A stretch of DNA of 59,662 nucleotides from Leptolyngbyaceae cyanobacterium HOT.MB2.61 (GTDB taxonomy: Bacteria > Cyanobacteriota > Cyanobacteriia > Leptolyngbyales > Leptolyngbyaceae): the NCBI GenBank assembly GCA_023511615.1, contig JAIMBL010000007.1:1-59662 (forward strand), in the 5' to 3' direction. Below are positions 1 through 8,159 of the stretch, one piece after another. Both the position numbers and the translations under genes were made by a program. The stretch's first letter is position 1; each line of letters opens with the position of its first letter. Under the pieces are notes generated by a model that made no database searches, was not told where the DNA came from, and saw only the letters and a program-made list of their open reading frames with translations.

Positions 1-51
1 CAACTTCCTGGGTATTCGCTAACCGTCAAATTCAATTTGACAGAGTACTAG
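1..51 (+). repeat. MITE-like repeat family R1, copy cut by window edge
   Basis: These bases match the right half of the 108-bp element at 43654-43761, including its end AGTACTAG. The left half lies outside the window. A reverse-orientation copy is at 49026-49134 and a diverged partial copy at 25160-25230. Confidence 0.85.
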
Positions 52-92
52 GGGCTGAAGTGTGGTTTATGCATTTGAAACTCGATGTAAAT
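52..92 (+). repeat. Short interspersed repeat R7
   Basis: The stretch beginning GGGCTGAAGTG and containing GGTTTATGC and TTGAAACTC recurs with a few changes at about 28555-28594. It abuts repeat R1 on the left and repeat R4 on the right, so this gap is a mosaic of repeats. No gene is seen in it. Confidence 0.6.
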
Positions 93-180
93 TGCAAATG
101 GGGCAAATCGATTGACGAAACCAGCGATTGCAACAATTTCAATCCAAAATCTAAAATCCAAAATCCAAAATGGTACTAAG
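93..180 (+). repeat. Interspersed repeat R4, copy 1
   Basis: A stretch with the core GACGAAACCAGCGATTGCAAC followed by an A/C-rich tail (AATCCAAAATCTAAAATCC). Copies are at about 1824-1916 in the same orientation, and at 19631-19690 and 49811-49903 inverted. It lies downstream of the glycerol kinase stop codon. Confidence 0.65.
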
Positions 181-192
181 CTCTACTATCTG

Positions 193-1719
193 TTAAGCAA
201 CCCAGTACTTGGCACGTTCAACGGCTTTTTGCCAGGTGGCAAAGTGATTGAGTGCCTGGGATACGCCTGCACCGGGTTCAAAGATGCGATCAATCTCACG
301 CTGACTGATTAATTTCCCATAGTCATTCCAGAAGCCTGCGGTTAGTCCGGCAGCAAAGGCAGTTCCTAAAACGGTCGAATCTCGCATGACTGGACGTTCT
401 ACGGGAATGCCCAACACATCGGCTTGAAACTGCATCAGGAAGTTGTTTTCGCAGGCTCCTCCATCGACCTTAAGACCCTGACCTTCAGCGCCACAATCTT
501 CCCTGATTGCAAGAACCACTTCTTTCACTTGAAAGGCGATCGCTTCCAACACCGCTCGTACCATATGTTCACGTTTGACACCGCCAGTAATGCCGAGAAA
601 GGCTCCCCGTGCGCCCATATCCCAGTGGGGTGCGCCCAGTCCACTCAGGGCAGGGACAAAATAAACGCCGCCATTGTCAGGCACCTGATTTGCCAGGGAT
701 TCGGTTTCGGATGCGGTTTGAATCAGTCCCATGCCATCTCGCAACCATTGAATACAGGCTCCGGTGGTGAACATGCTGCCCTCAAGGGCATAACTGAGGG
801 GAGAGATGGGGTGTGGGGTGTGGGCTGTAGGAGTAGTAGTCCAGGCGATGGTGGAAAGTAGTTGATGACGCGATCGCACAATTTCGTTGCCGGTGTGGGC
901 TACGAGAAAACAGCCAGTGCCATAGGTACATTTCATCAATCCGGGGTGATCGCACCCCTGCCCAAACAGGGCGGCCTGCTGATCGCCCAAAATTCCTGTG
1001 ATGGGAATCTCCGCCCCGAATAGGTTGGCATCAGTGACGCCAAATTCGCTCAAGCTGGGTTGCACTTTTGGCAGAATCGATGACGGGATGTTGAACAACT
1101 CCAGCAGGCGATCGTCCCACTGACGAGTAGCGATGTTAAACAGCATGGTACGGCTGGCGTTGGTGTCATCCGTTGCGTGAACTCGCCTTCCTGTTAAATT
1201 CCATAGCACCCAGGTGTCAATTGTGCCTGCCAGAACATTTTCCAGGTTAATGTCTGAAGTGACAGCATGTTCCAGTAACCAGGCCAGTTTGGTAGCAGAA
1301 AAGTAGGCGTCGATGACCAGGCCGGTGCGATCGAAAATTTCCTGGGTATATCCCTGTTCTCGTAACTGATTGCACAATGGAGCCGTCCGCCGATCCTGCC
1401 AGACAATGGCTCGATGCAGTGGTTGTCCGGTTGTCCGGTCCCACAACAGACAGGTTTCTCGCTGTACCGTCAACCCGATCGCCGCAATTAGTGCGGGCTC
1501 AATCCCTGCGTTCTGAATGGCCGTTTGTATCACGAATTGGGCATCTCGCCAGATCTCTAGTGGGTCATGCTCCAGCCATCCGGGTTGGGGATAATACTGG
1601 GTCAGTTCCTTGTAGGCTGAACCGACAATCTGACTCTCCCGGTCAAACAGAAATGCCCGATTGCCAGTGGTTCCCAGGTCGAGGGCGAGAATGTATTGGG
1701 GTGAGGCTGGAGGAGGCAT
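193..1719 (-). CDS. glpK: Glycerol kinase
   Basis: Phosphorylates glycerol to sn-glycerol 3-phosphate using ATP in the cytoplasm. The 508-residue protein is a normal length for the FGGY sugar-kinase family. The N-terminal ATP-binding motif ALDLGTTGNRAF (about residues 12-23), the GDQQAALFGQG segment with the catalytic Asp near 246, and the family signature around YGTGCFLVAHTG (266-277) are all visible. About 13 extra residues rich in Thr, Pro and His (near 294-307) interrupt a loop just after STIAW and are encoded by low-complexity DNA resembling the intergenic filler of this genome. No good ribosome-binding site precedes the ATG, but no better start exists before the ATP-binding motif. The partner dehydrogenase gene glpD lies at 47293-49029, so the two are not co-transcribed. 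Confidence 0.95.
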   Translation of the reverse strand: MPPPASPQYILALDLGTTGNRAFLFDRESQIVGSAYKELTQYYPQPGWLEHDPLEIWRDAQFVIQTAIQNAGIEPALIAAIGLTVQRETCLLWDRTTGQPLHRAIVWQDRRTAPLCNQLREQGYTQEIFDRTGLVIDAYFSATKLAWLLEHAVTSDINLENVLAGTIDTWVLWNLTGRRVHATDDTNASRTMLFNIATRQWDDRLLELFNIPSSILPKVQPSLSEFGVTDANLFGAEIPITGILGDQQAALFGQGCDHPGLMKCTYGTGCFLVAHTGNEIVRSRHQLLSTIAWTTTPTAHTPHPISPLSYALEGSMFTTGACIQWLRDGMGLIQTASETESLANQVPDNGGVYFVPALSGLGAPHWDMGARGAFLGITGGVKREHMVRAVLEAIAFQVKEVVLAIREDCGAEGQGLKVDGGACENNFLMQFQADVLGIPVERPVMRDSTVLGTAFAAGLTAGFWNDYGKLISQREIDRIFEPGAGVSQALNHFATWQKAVERAKYWVA

Positions 1720-1823
1720 AGGGGGAGAAAGGGGAATAGAAAGATGGGGAGATAAGTTTTGAGCTTTGATTTGAGCTTTGAGTTTATATTGGCTGTTAGC
1801 TGTTGGCTCTAACTGTTTTTAGA

Positions 1824-1916
1824 GCAAATTTAAATTGCGAATTTGGCAGATCATTGATGAAACCAGCGATTACAACGATTTCACAATCCAGAATCTAAAA
1901 TCCAAAATAGTATAAG
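1824..1916 (+). repeat. Interspersed repeat R4, copy 2
   Basis: Shares the GAAACCAGCGATT core and the ATCTAAAATCCAAAAT tail with copy 1 at 93-180. It lies in the gap between glpK and the DUF6671 gene, which also holds C/T-rich filler (about 1921-1965) and no recognisable gene. Confidence 0.65.
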
Positions 1917-1999
1917 TTTTCCTCCTCGCCTTCCCGCTCCTGCCCCACTGCCCCTACTCGCTGCCTGATGGAACCGTTAATTATCTCACACTGGACCCG

Positions 2000-2860
2000 T
2001 CAGGGATTGCAATAATTGCATTGAGCCGGGTCGGCAACTTCAAGGCCATCGGGAAAGAGGATTTCCTGGGTGAACTCGCATCTTTGACAGCGATACAGGG
2101 CAATATGAGTCAGGGGGGTTGGCAGCCCGCACAGACCACAGGGTAAGCCTGGCCGTCGCTCGACGAGTTCAAACCCTGGGGTGGCACAGGCGGGGCAGGC
2201 ACAGTTAATTTTTTTGACCAGGTCGTGAGTAGCTTTTTCAATCACGGCCATGCGGGTGGGGTTGTAAAGGGCTCGCATATCCGTTTCTAGATGGATGGTG
2301 CCGTTGGGCGATCGCTCCAGCGCGATCATCACAGCCTCTAAAAGCTGTCGCTCACTGGTAATTCCTTTGAAAATCTCATCCGGTTGCTTTGATGACTGAC
2401 TGACCATGACCACCAGGCCGTGTTCGGGAAAGCCGACTTTTTCGGCAAACGCCAGAGCCGACTGAAAGTCTTGAACTGTGGTGTGGCTGTAGTTGGTTTC
2501 GAGGGAAAACTCCTGTCCGACAATTTCCAGCTGATTCGTTTTGTCCAGCAGTAAAACCAGTTCCCGGTTACAGGGAATGGCAGGAAAGCTGGGGTGGGGC
2601 GCAAACACTCCCTCACTGGCGATCGCCAGCGTTTCCCCTGTCAATTCCAGCGCCTTTTCTGCCTTCAATCGGGCGGCTTCCACCTGGGTACCCGGACGTT
2701 CTCGATCTCTCGTAAAGGTGCCAAAGGCGTCGGTATCCAGCCCCTCTGGAACCATTACCCGCAGGCCCAACTCCCGCTCCAGGATGGGAGCGATCGCCTT
2801 TTCCTTGTGGTGCATCGTTGCCAGAACTGCGATCCGCTGGGTAAAAACAGGATGAGTCAT
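2000..2860 (-). CDS. DUF6671-type protein with C-terminal zinc-ribbon cysteines
   Basis: 286 residues, resembling the DUF6671 family common in cyanobacteria, whose function is not established. The N-terminal two thirds look like a compact alpha/beta domain (IAVLATMHHKEKAIAPILE at the start). The C-terminal 70 residues contain the pairs CACPAC, CGLCG, CQRC and CNYC, eight or more cysteines that could bind two zinc ions. No signal peptide or membrane segment is seen, so it is probably cytoplasmic. The ATG start is preceded by a purine-rich AAAAGGCGG stretch. It is transcribed in the same direction as glpK but 280 bp upstream with a repeat between, so co-transcription is uncertain. Confidence 0.75.
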   Translation of the reverse strand: MTHPVFTQRIAVLATMHHKEKAIAPILERELGLRVMVPEGLDTDAFGTFTRDRERPGTQVEAARLKAEKALELTGETLAIASEGVFAPHPSFPAIPCNRELVLLLDKTNQLEIVGQEFSLETNYSHTTVQDFQSALAFAEKVGFPEHGLVVMVSQSSKQPDEIFKGITSERQLLEAVMIALERSPNGTIHLETDMRALYNPTRMAVIEKATHDLVKKINCACPACATPGFELVERRPGLPCGLCGLPTPLTHIALYRCQRCEFTQEILFPDGLEVADPAQCNYCNP

Positions 2861-3002
2861 ACCGCCTTTTCACTCGTTGAAACCATACTCCATAGCAATC
2901 TTTGCTTGAGTAAAGCATCTCTCGATCAAGGGAATCAGGGAACCGAGGGAATCGAGGTGTGCTTGGATCTGAGTAAGAACCACTATAAAACTCTTAACCC
3001 TT

Positions 3003-4907
3003 TCACCGGGATCGTTCACTGTTGCGGCTAAACTTGCCGTCCTGAAATGCATTGCCAATGCCTTTAATAATACCGCGCCCAATCAGGCCAATACCGCGCC
3101 CAATCACATCTGTCAGGAGATAAACTACCCCACTACCTACAAAGGAAATGGCAGAACGAAGGCGGGGGGCGATCGCATCCCGCGCTTCCAGGGCCAGTGT
3201 GACGGCCAGCGGAATTCCCGAAAGCTCTGTCAATTCTTCATTGCGAGGGGAATAGATAGAGACTCTGGTGATGCCCCCTTCCTGGAGAGTGAATAGATCG
3301 TACCGACTCTCAAAAATGGCCGTTGGCTCGCCAAAGTACTGCTCCATCCGATAGCGCCAGGATAAATTGTTGCGAAATCGCTCAATTTCTCGCGTCGAAA
3401 GAAGTCGTTTGTCGTAAAAATTGCGCTTGATCGTTTCCACATTCCCAAAACGGTTTAGGAGCGGTTGCATCACCCCATTGGCCACTTGAACGATCAGATT
3501 TTGCAGCAGCATTTCCATCCGCCTCATTGCTTCCACAGTGCCAGTTTCATAGGAAGTATCGTCAATGGTGAGGGGCGTTTGAAACAGAAGGTGGGCCAAA
3601 AATTCGGGCATTAAAGGAATTTTGTCCAGAATTCCTGTCTGCACAACGTCCGCATCCCGCAACAGAACGTTCACGATTTCGATTGGCTGATTGTTAAGTT
3701 GCAGAGTGTAGTACTTGCCAAAGAAGTCCGTCGTAGCGGTCTGCCAGAGGTCCAGCAAAATCACCGTTTGTTTTTCTTCCAGTTGCTCAGAACTTACCTG
3801 GGAAAAACGTAGATCGTCTAAAACATCTTCCAACTTGCGCAGAATGGTATAGAGCAATTCCCGCTTCTTCTCTTCCCTCAGAATGTCAATTTCTAAAGGG
3901 GTTTCGGTCAGGTTGCGGAGGCTGGTTTGTAAGCGGGCAGCCGTCATATCAAACAGAGCTGCACGGATCGAGCGCAGGGAGGTAGGAGTCGGAGCAGTGA
4001 GGGAAGTGGAGCCAGGAGTAGGAGAAGTTGAAGGGGACGGTAGGGGTAGCGCCTCTGTGCCTGGCTTTGATGGAGTGGGTATGGCGAGTGGAGGAGAGGG
4101 GGAAGAGGGAAGTTGGGAAGGTTCCCTCCGGCGAGGAGGTGCTAAAAGTCGATTGACCAGCCAGCGGGCTGCCCGTAGTTCACGGTGGCGTCCGGCCAGG
4201 ATGAGTTCATCCAGAGGAGAGAGGTTGGGGTTTTGGAGCTGGGTACTGAGGAGGGCGATCGCCGCATCAATTTGCCGGGTGCCTGACTGACGCAAATTGC
4301 GACGCAAAACCGCTAGAGGGGTATCGGTTTCAGAGGGGGCCGTTGGGGGAATGGAGGGCAAACGCTCATCACCAGTGGTCTTCGCCGGAACTTGGGCGGC
4401 GGTCAGTGCCTGGCTAATAGTTTGCATCGCCAGACTCCAGTAGGTTTGCCCTGCAGCAACCTGCCGGATGGCAGAAACCAATGTTTGAATATCCACCCCT
4501 TTCGGACAGTAACCTTCAGCTCCAGTTTGCACGGCCGTTGCCAGTTGCAGGGGGTCTTGCCTGGCACTGAGCAAGAGGATTGGGATCTGGGGAAACAGGG
4601 CTTTAATTTGCTCACACACAGCCACTCCGGCATTCCGCCCGGTTCGGGATTGCCCTAAATCCAGGCTCATCAAGATCAGCTCAGGAGCGATCGCCCCATC
4701 CTCAACCCCTTCACCCACAGGATTTTTCATCCAATCTTGCAACACCCGAAGAGCGGTTGTCCCAGTATCCGCTTCAAACACAATTCGCAAATCGGGAACC
4801 TGCTCCAATGCAGCCACCAATCCCAACCGAAAAACCGGATCATCCTCAATCAGCATTAACCGGATTAAACGGCGATGTTGGCGATTCGTTTCCGGTGGGT
4901 TGCTCAT
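3003..4907 (-). CDS. Response regulator with DUF3685 (Ycf55-like) domain
   Basis: 634 residues. Residues 14-155 form a receiver-like domain: acidic residues E21-D22-D23, and K136 in YCPKG at the usual conserved-lysine site. The strand that normally ends in the phospho-acceptor Asp reads ELILMSLDLG, placing Ser81 where Asp is expected, so ordinary phosphorylation is doubtful. A Pro/Ser/Thr-rich linker follows (about 265-305). The long C-terminal half matches the DUF3685 family of cyanobacteria and plastids (Ycf55-like), whose role is unknown. The REC-DUF3685 fusion is a known cyanobacterial arrangement. No DNA-binding domain is apparent, so an output through protein contact is more likely than transcriptional control. 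Confidence 0.8.
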   Translation of the reverse strand: MSNPPETNRQHRRLIRLMLIEDDPVFRLGLVAALEQVPDLRIVFEADTGTTALRVLQDWMKNPVGEGVEDGAIAPELILMSLDLGQSRTGRNAGVAVCEQIKALFPQIPILLLSARQDPLQLATAVQTGAEGYCPKGVDIQTLVSAIRQVAAGQTYWSLAMQTISQALTAAQVPAKTTGDERLPSIPPTAPSETDTPLAVLRRNLRQSGTRQIDAAIALLSTQLQNPNLSPLDELILAGRHRELRAARWLVNRLLAPPRRREPSQLPSSPSPPLAIPTPSKPGTEALPLPSPSTSPTPGSTSLTAPTPTSLRSIRAALFDMTAARLQTSLRNLTETPLEIDILREEKKRELLYTILRKLEDVLDDLRFSQVSSEQLEEKQTVILLDLWQTATTDFFGKYYTLQLNNQPIEIVNVLLRDADVVQTGILDKIPLMPEFLAHLLFQTPLTIDDTSYETGTVEAMRRMEMLLQNLIVQVANGVMQPLLNRFGNVETIKRNFYDKRLLSTREIERFRNNLSWRYRMEQYFGEPTAIFESRYDLFTLQEGGITRVSIYSPRNEELTELSGIPLAVTLALEARDAIAPRLRSAISFVGSGVVYLLTDVIGRGIGLIGRGIIKGIGNAFQDGKFSRNSERSR

Positions 4908-5004
4908 ACGTGATTAGATTTCCCTGGATATAGGTTACAGGGTAAAGGGGGACGGGTGAAAGGTTAGTCAGGAGGGTAACACTTACGCCAGGGTTTTGCT
5001 CTAT

Positions 5005-5748
5005 TCAAATCCTATCGGGTTCTTCTCCTAATTCACGCAAACGCGCAGCCAATCGTTCAGCCCGTTGCCGTTCCTGTTCAGCCCGCTGTCGTTCCTGCTC
5101 CAGTTGTTGTTGAGCAGCTTCTTCGGGTAGCAGTACCAGGTTCTGATTCTGATCATAGAACCGCAGCCAAAAACAGCTTCCAGAAGGTGGCTCCCGGTCG
5201 ATCGCCCCTTCCCAGAGACCCAACCACAAGCCTAAGGTTTCACACCAAAGCCAACCCCTTTCGTTCGGTTGCAGGGGGTGGTAAGCTCGTCCAACCAGAT
5301 GCCAACCGGCCAGAGAGTCAGGATCAAAGGGATCGAAGATGAAATAATCCGCCGTTTTGAACACCCGTTCGTAAAGGTCTTTCTTCACACCCCGGTCAAC
5401 AGCAGCCGTACTGGGTGATAGCAGTTCCACAATCACATCTGGATAGTGTCCCTGCTCCTGCCACACCACCCAGCCCTGGCGCTCCCGATCGCCCTCCACC
5501 TCAAGCGCTACGAAAAAGTCTGGCCCCCTGAAATCGTGGTTTATCGCTTGCTCCAGACTGTAGTAGACAACCATGTTGCCCCCGGCAAAGAAATCGGAGC
5601 GATCGCTCAAAGCCTGCTGGACTGAGCGAATAAGTACATTCATCGCAATTCGATGGCGATTAGTCTCCAACGGCTCTCCATCGTCAAAGATTAGATCGGT
5701 GGGAGGTGGAGTGGGTTGCCAATCGAGCAACATCCCATCATTTGCCAT
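5005..5748 (-). CDS. Uma2 family (DUF820) PD-(D/E)XK nuclease-fold protein
   Basis: Resembles the Uma2 family, very abundant in cyanobacteria and predicted to have a restriction-endonuclease-like fold; its biological role is unproven. The expected pieces are visible in order: the GPDFFVALEV strand, DVIVELLSPST with the acidic residue before the core strand, and DLYERVFKTADYFIFDP. A C-terminal coiled coil made of EQERQRAE repeats follows. The open frame extends to a TTG at 5769, but the ATG at 5748 follows an AGGATGG purine tract and gives MANDGMLLDW, so I place the start there; ATG 5760 is also possible. It stands alone, with 97-bp and 120-bp gaps on either side. Confidence 0.8.
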   Translation of the reverse strand: MANDGMLLDWQPTPPPTDLIFDDGEPLETNRHRIAMNVLIRSVQQALSDRSDFFAGGNMVVYYSLEQAINHDFRGPDFFVALEVEGDRERQGWVVWQEQGHYPDVIVELLSPSTAAVDRGVKKDLYERVFKTADYFIFDPFDPDSLAGWHLVGRAYHPLQPNERGWLWCETLGLWLGLWEGAIDREPPSGSCFWLRFYDQNQNLVLLPEEAAQQQLEQERQRAEQERQRAERLAARLRELGEEPDRI

Positions 5749-5872
5749 ACCGCGCACCATCCTGAGCAATTGAGGAAGTGAGGGCTCTTGCTTTAGCGTA
5801 GCCTATACCAATTTCCTCAATGACTGCTACAGATTGAAACCTCACCGCCTAGGGAGTGTAGGGAGGCGGGCA

Positions 5873-7843
5873 TTAGTGGTTAGGGGGAGGCAGGACCTCA
5901 TAGGACTCCACCGGATAGGCGTCGGGTGAAGGCGATAGGGATGGTTGGGGTTGAGGGGTATGGATGATGACAGGCGCGGGGCTTGCCAGAGGAGAAGAGC
6001 TGGCTTGGGGTAAAGAAGAAGGAAGGGGGGTGGAAGGGGGCAGGGTGACGTCAGGAATAGGGTCAGGAGAGGGGCTGCTGAAAGAATTCAGGGGATTGGC
6101 TGACCGATCGTCTTCCTCAAGTGGGATAGGAGGTTGGTTGCGTTTCTGCTGGGCGGTCCAGGTGGCGATCGCACCCTGCGCCTCACCATACAGGGCACGA
6201 CCCGGACGGATCTGGGATGCCAGGTTAATCGCTGCTGCTGTTTTGCCCGCCGCTGCAAGAGTATAGGCCCGGTCAAGCAACGGTTGGTCTTCTGCAATTT
6301 GAATGTCGTAGAGCCAGCTAGAAATGGCAGTCTGGGCTTCATGGTACAGAGCTCGCCCAGGACGAATTCTGGAGGCTACCTGAATGGCTTCATCCCGGCG
6401 CTGCTGTTTTGCCAGGGTTTGCGCCTGCTTCAGAATAGGTTCGTCTTCAATCAGTTGAATTTGCCGGTTCCACTGGGCAATCGCCGCCTGAGCTTGAGGA
6501 TGCAGAGGACGTCCAGGGGCAATTTGCCTGGCATAGGCGATCGCCTGTTTTAAGGCTTCCGGTTTTCCAACTACTGCATACCGCTGGGCTTGAGCCAGAT
6601 AGGGGCTATCCTGCACACGCTCAATGTCTTTCTGCCACATGCTAATCAGCGTCTGTGCATAGATTCGCCGGGGTCGCTCTGGCGTAATACCCTGAGCAAC
6701 CTGAATGGCAAGCTGAAAAGTGGGGATCTGTCCCAGGCTCGCAAAGACACTGGCCAGGTTCAACTGGGTCACATCTTGAATTTGGGTTTGCAGTTTAGGT
6801 AAAAGCGCTTTTGTTTGAGAATAAAGCGGGCTGGTCGGCTGAATTTGGCCCAACTGGGAAAATGTCATCCAGAGTTGCCAGAGTTGCTGGTAGAGAGGAC
6901 CTCTGGGCAATGGATCTGCTGTTAGTGACTGAGCCCGACTAAACCAGAGAATGTCTCGCACATCTGGCACCGGAATTCCACGGGGCAATTTCTGAACCAC
7001 TGCGGTTGCCCCTTCCAGGTTAGTTCTGGTAAACAGACGCCCGGCTACAATTCCGTACAGGGTTGCCATCCAGCGTTCGATTTCGGCTTTTCCAGCTTTG
7101 TAGGCATAAGTATCGGGATTGATCTGCTCTGCAAGGGCGATCGCCCGCCCCAATGCCTGAAGATCCCTGGGGGACTGTTTTACGATCAGGCGAGCTTTCT
7201 GAAGGTGATCCGCCGCAATTTCTTCCGCACTGATCTGCTGCCTTAATCTTTCAATGTGTTGCAACCAGTAATCACTCCCCATTTGGGAGAGGGCGCGAAT
7301 CTGCTGTGTTGCTAGAGCCCAATTTCTGGCTTTCATAGCAGCCTGGATAGAATCGATGATGGCCTGTCCCTGGTTGATATCTTTCTGCCAGGTCGTGATT
7401 GCGGCTCTGGCATCTTTATAGATTGGGCTGCTGGGGGGAATTTTTTCAGCGAGGGCGATCGCACCCTTCAGGTCAGCCTCAACCACCTTCATCCGGGCCA
7501 GATCCAAAACTGACACCGACCATTTCTCCATCAAATTCTGGGCACGAGTGTAGAGGGGGTGATCAGCCGACCAATCCCTAACCAGGTCAAGCCCCGCTAT
7601 CAAAGAGTTGACGTCCCCCGATCGGGCCTCTTGCTCCACACAAAAAAGTTTATCCGCATCAAAACTAAGCGATTGGGGCTGTTTGCATTCGGGTAGAGGT
7701 GGCAGCGTCGTTAACCACAAAACGGCTGCCACTCCCGTTCCTGCACAGAACGCCAGCAACCACAACCATGCCAGTGGGCCTGCAAAAATGCTGACTTTCT
7801 TTCCCACCTGGGAGGTAACCCCCGTCAATGTTGACCGTTCCAT
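5873..7843 (-). CDS. Membrane-anchored solenoid-like repeat protein, paralogue A
   Basis: About 656 residues of unrecognised function. One transmembrane segment lies near the N-terminus (around residues 20-43: LAWLWLLAFCAGTG onward) and is followed by LPPLPECK and LFCVEQEARSG, giving two cysteines that could form a disulfide outside the cytoplasm. The remainder is built from helical units of roughly 35-45 residues with the pattern A-I-x-x-W-x-x-x-I-Q plus E-D-x-P-x-L, and I-x-P-G-R-A-L-Y at unit starts. The C-terminus is a Pro/Ser-rich tail. The gene directly upstream (8160-10070) is a full-length paralogue. The frame opens at a GTG (7849); the ATG at 7843 follows a GGGGTG tract and is preferred. 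Confidence 0.7.
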   Translation of the reverse strand: MERSTLTGVTSQVGKKVSIFAGPLAWLWLLAFCAGTGVAAVLWLTTLPPLPECKQPQSLSFDADKLFCVEQEARSGDVNSLIAGLDLVRDWSADHPLYTRAQNLMEKWSVSVLDLARMKVVEADLKGAIALAEKIPPSSPIYKDARAAITTWQKDINQGQAIIDSIQAAMKARNWALATQQIRALSQMGSDYWLQHIERLRQQISAEEIAADHLQKARLIVKQSPRDLQALGRAIALAEQINPDTYAYKAGKAEIERWMATLYGIVAGRLFTRTNLEGATAVVQKLPRGIPVPDVRDILWFSRAQSLTADPLPRGPLYQQLWQLWMTFSQLGQIQPTSPLYSQTKALLPKLQTQIQDVTQLNLASVFASLGQIPTFQLAIQVAQGITPERPRRIYAQTLISMWQKDIERVQDSPYLAQAQRYAVVGKPEALKQAIAYARQIAPGRPLHPQAQAAIAQWNRQIQLIEDEPILKQAQTLAKQQRRDEAIQVASRIRPGRALYHEAQTAISSWLYDIQIAEDQPLLDRAYTLAAAGKTAAAINLASQIRPGRALYGEAQGAIATWTAQQKRNQPPIPLEEDDRSANPLNSFSSPSPDPIPDVTLPPSTPLPSSLPQASSSPLASPAPVIIHTPQPQPSLSPSPDAYPVESYEVLPPPNH

Positions 7844-8159
7844 ACCCACACCCCAATGTTTTTGTCAGCCCTATTGACATCTTTCAAAAAAATAAATCTT
7901 CGTCAGCCATCCGTCATCTATTTTCTTGAGCAGTCCACAGGCCATTACGGTTATATCAATTCTCTGGATCAAGCCTTCACAGAAATGCAAGGCTTTACGT
8001 CAAGACATGAATTTACCGCAAGAAACCCGCTTGAAGAGGTCAATTATAGCTGTCGCCAGGTTGCTTAGGACACTGGGTTTAAAGGGGGTAGAGGGCTCTT
8101 ACCCGACACCCCGACACCCCCAGTTCCTGACTTCCAACTCCTGGTTCCTTTTCCTCTCC
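7844..8159. other. Gap between tandem paralogues, no gene seen
   Basis: A 316-bp spacer between two genes read leftward. It holds an AT-rich half near paralogue A and a C/T-rich filler (about 8095-8158) just after the stop codon of paralogue B. Short open frames here have no supporting start signals. A promoter for paralogue A could lie in it, but I see no clear -35/-10 pair. Confidence 0.5.
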
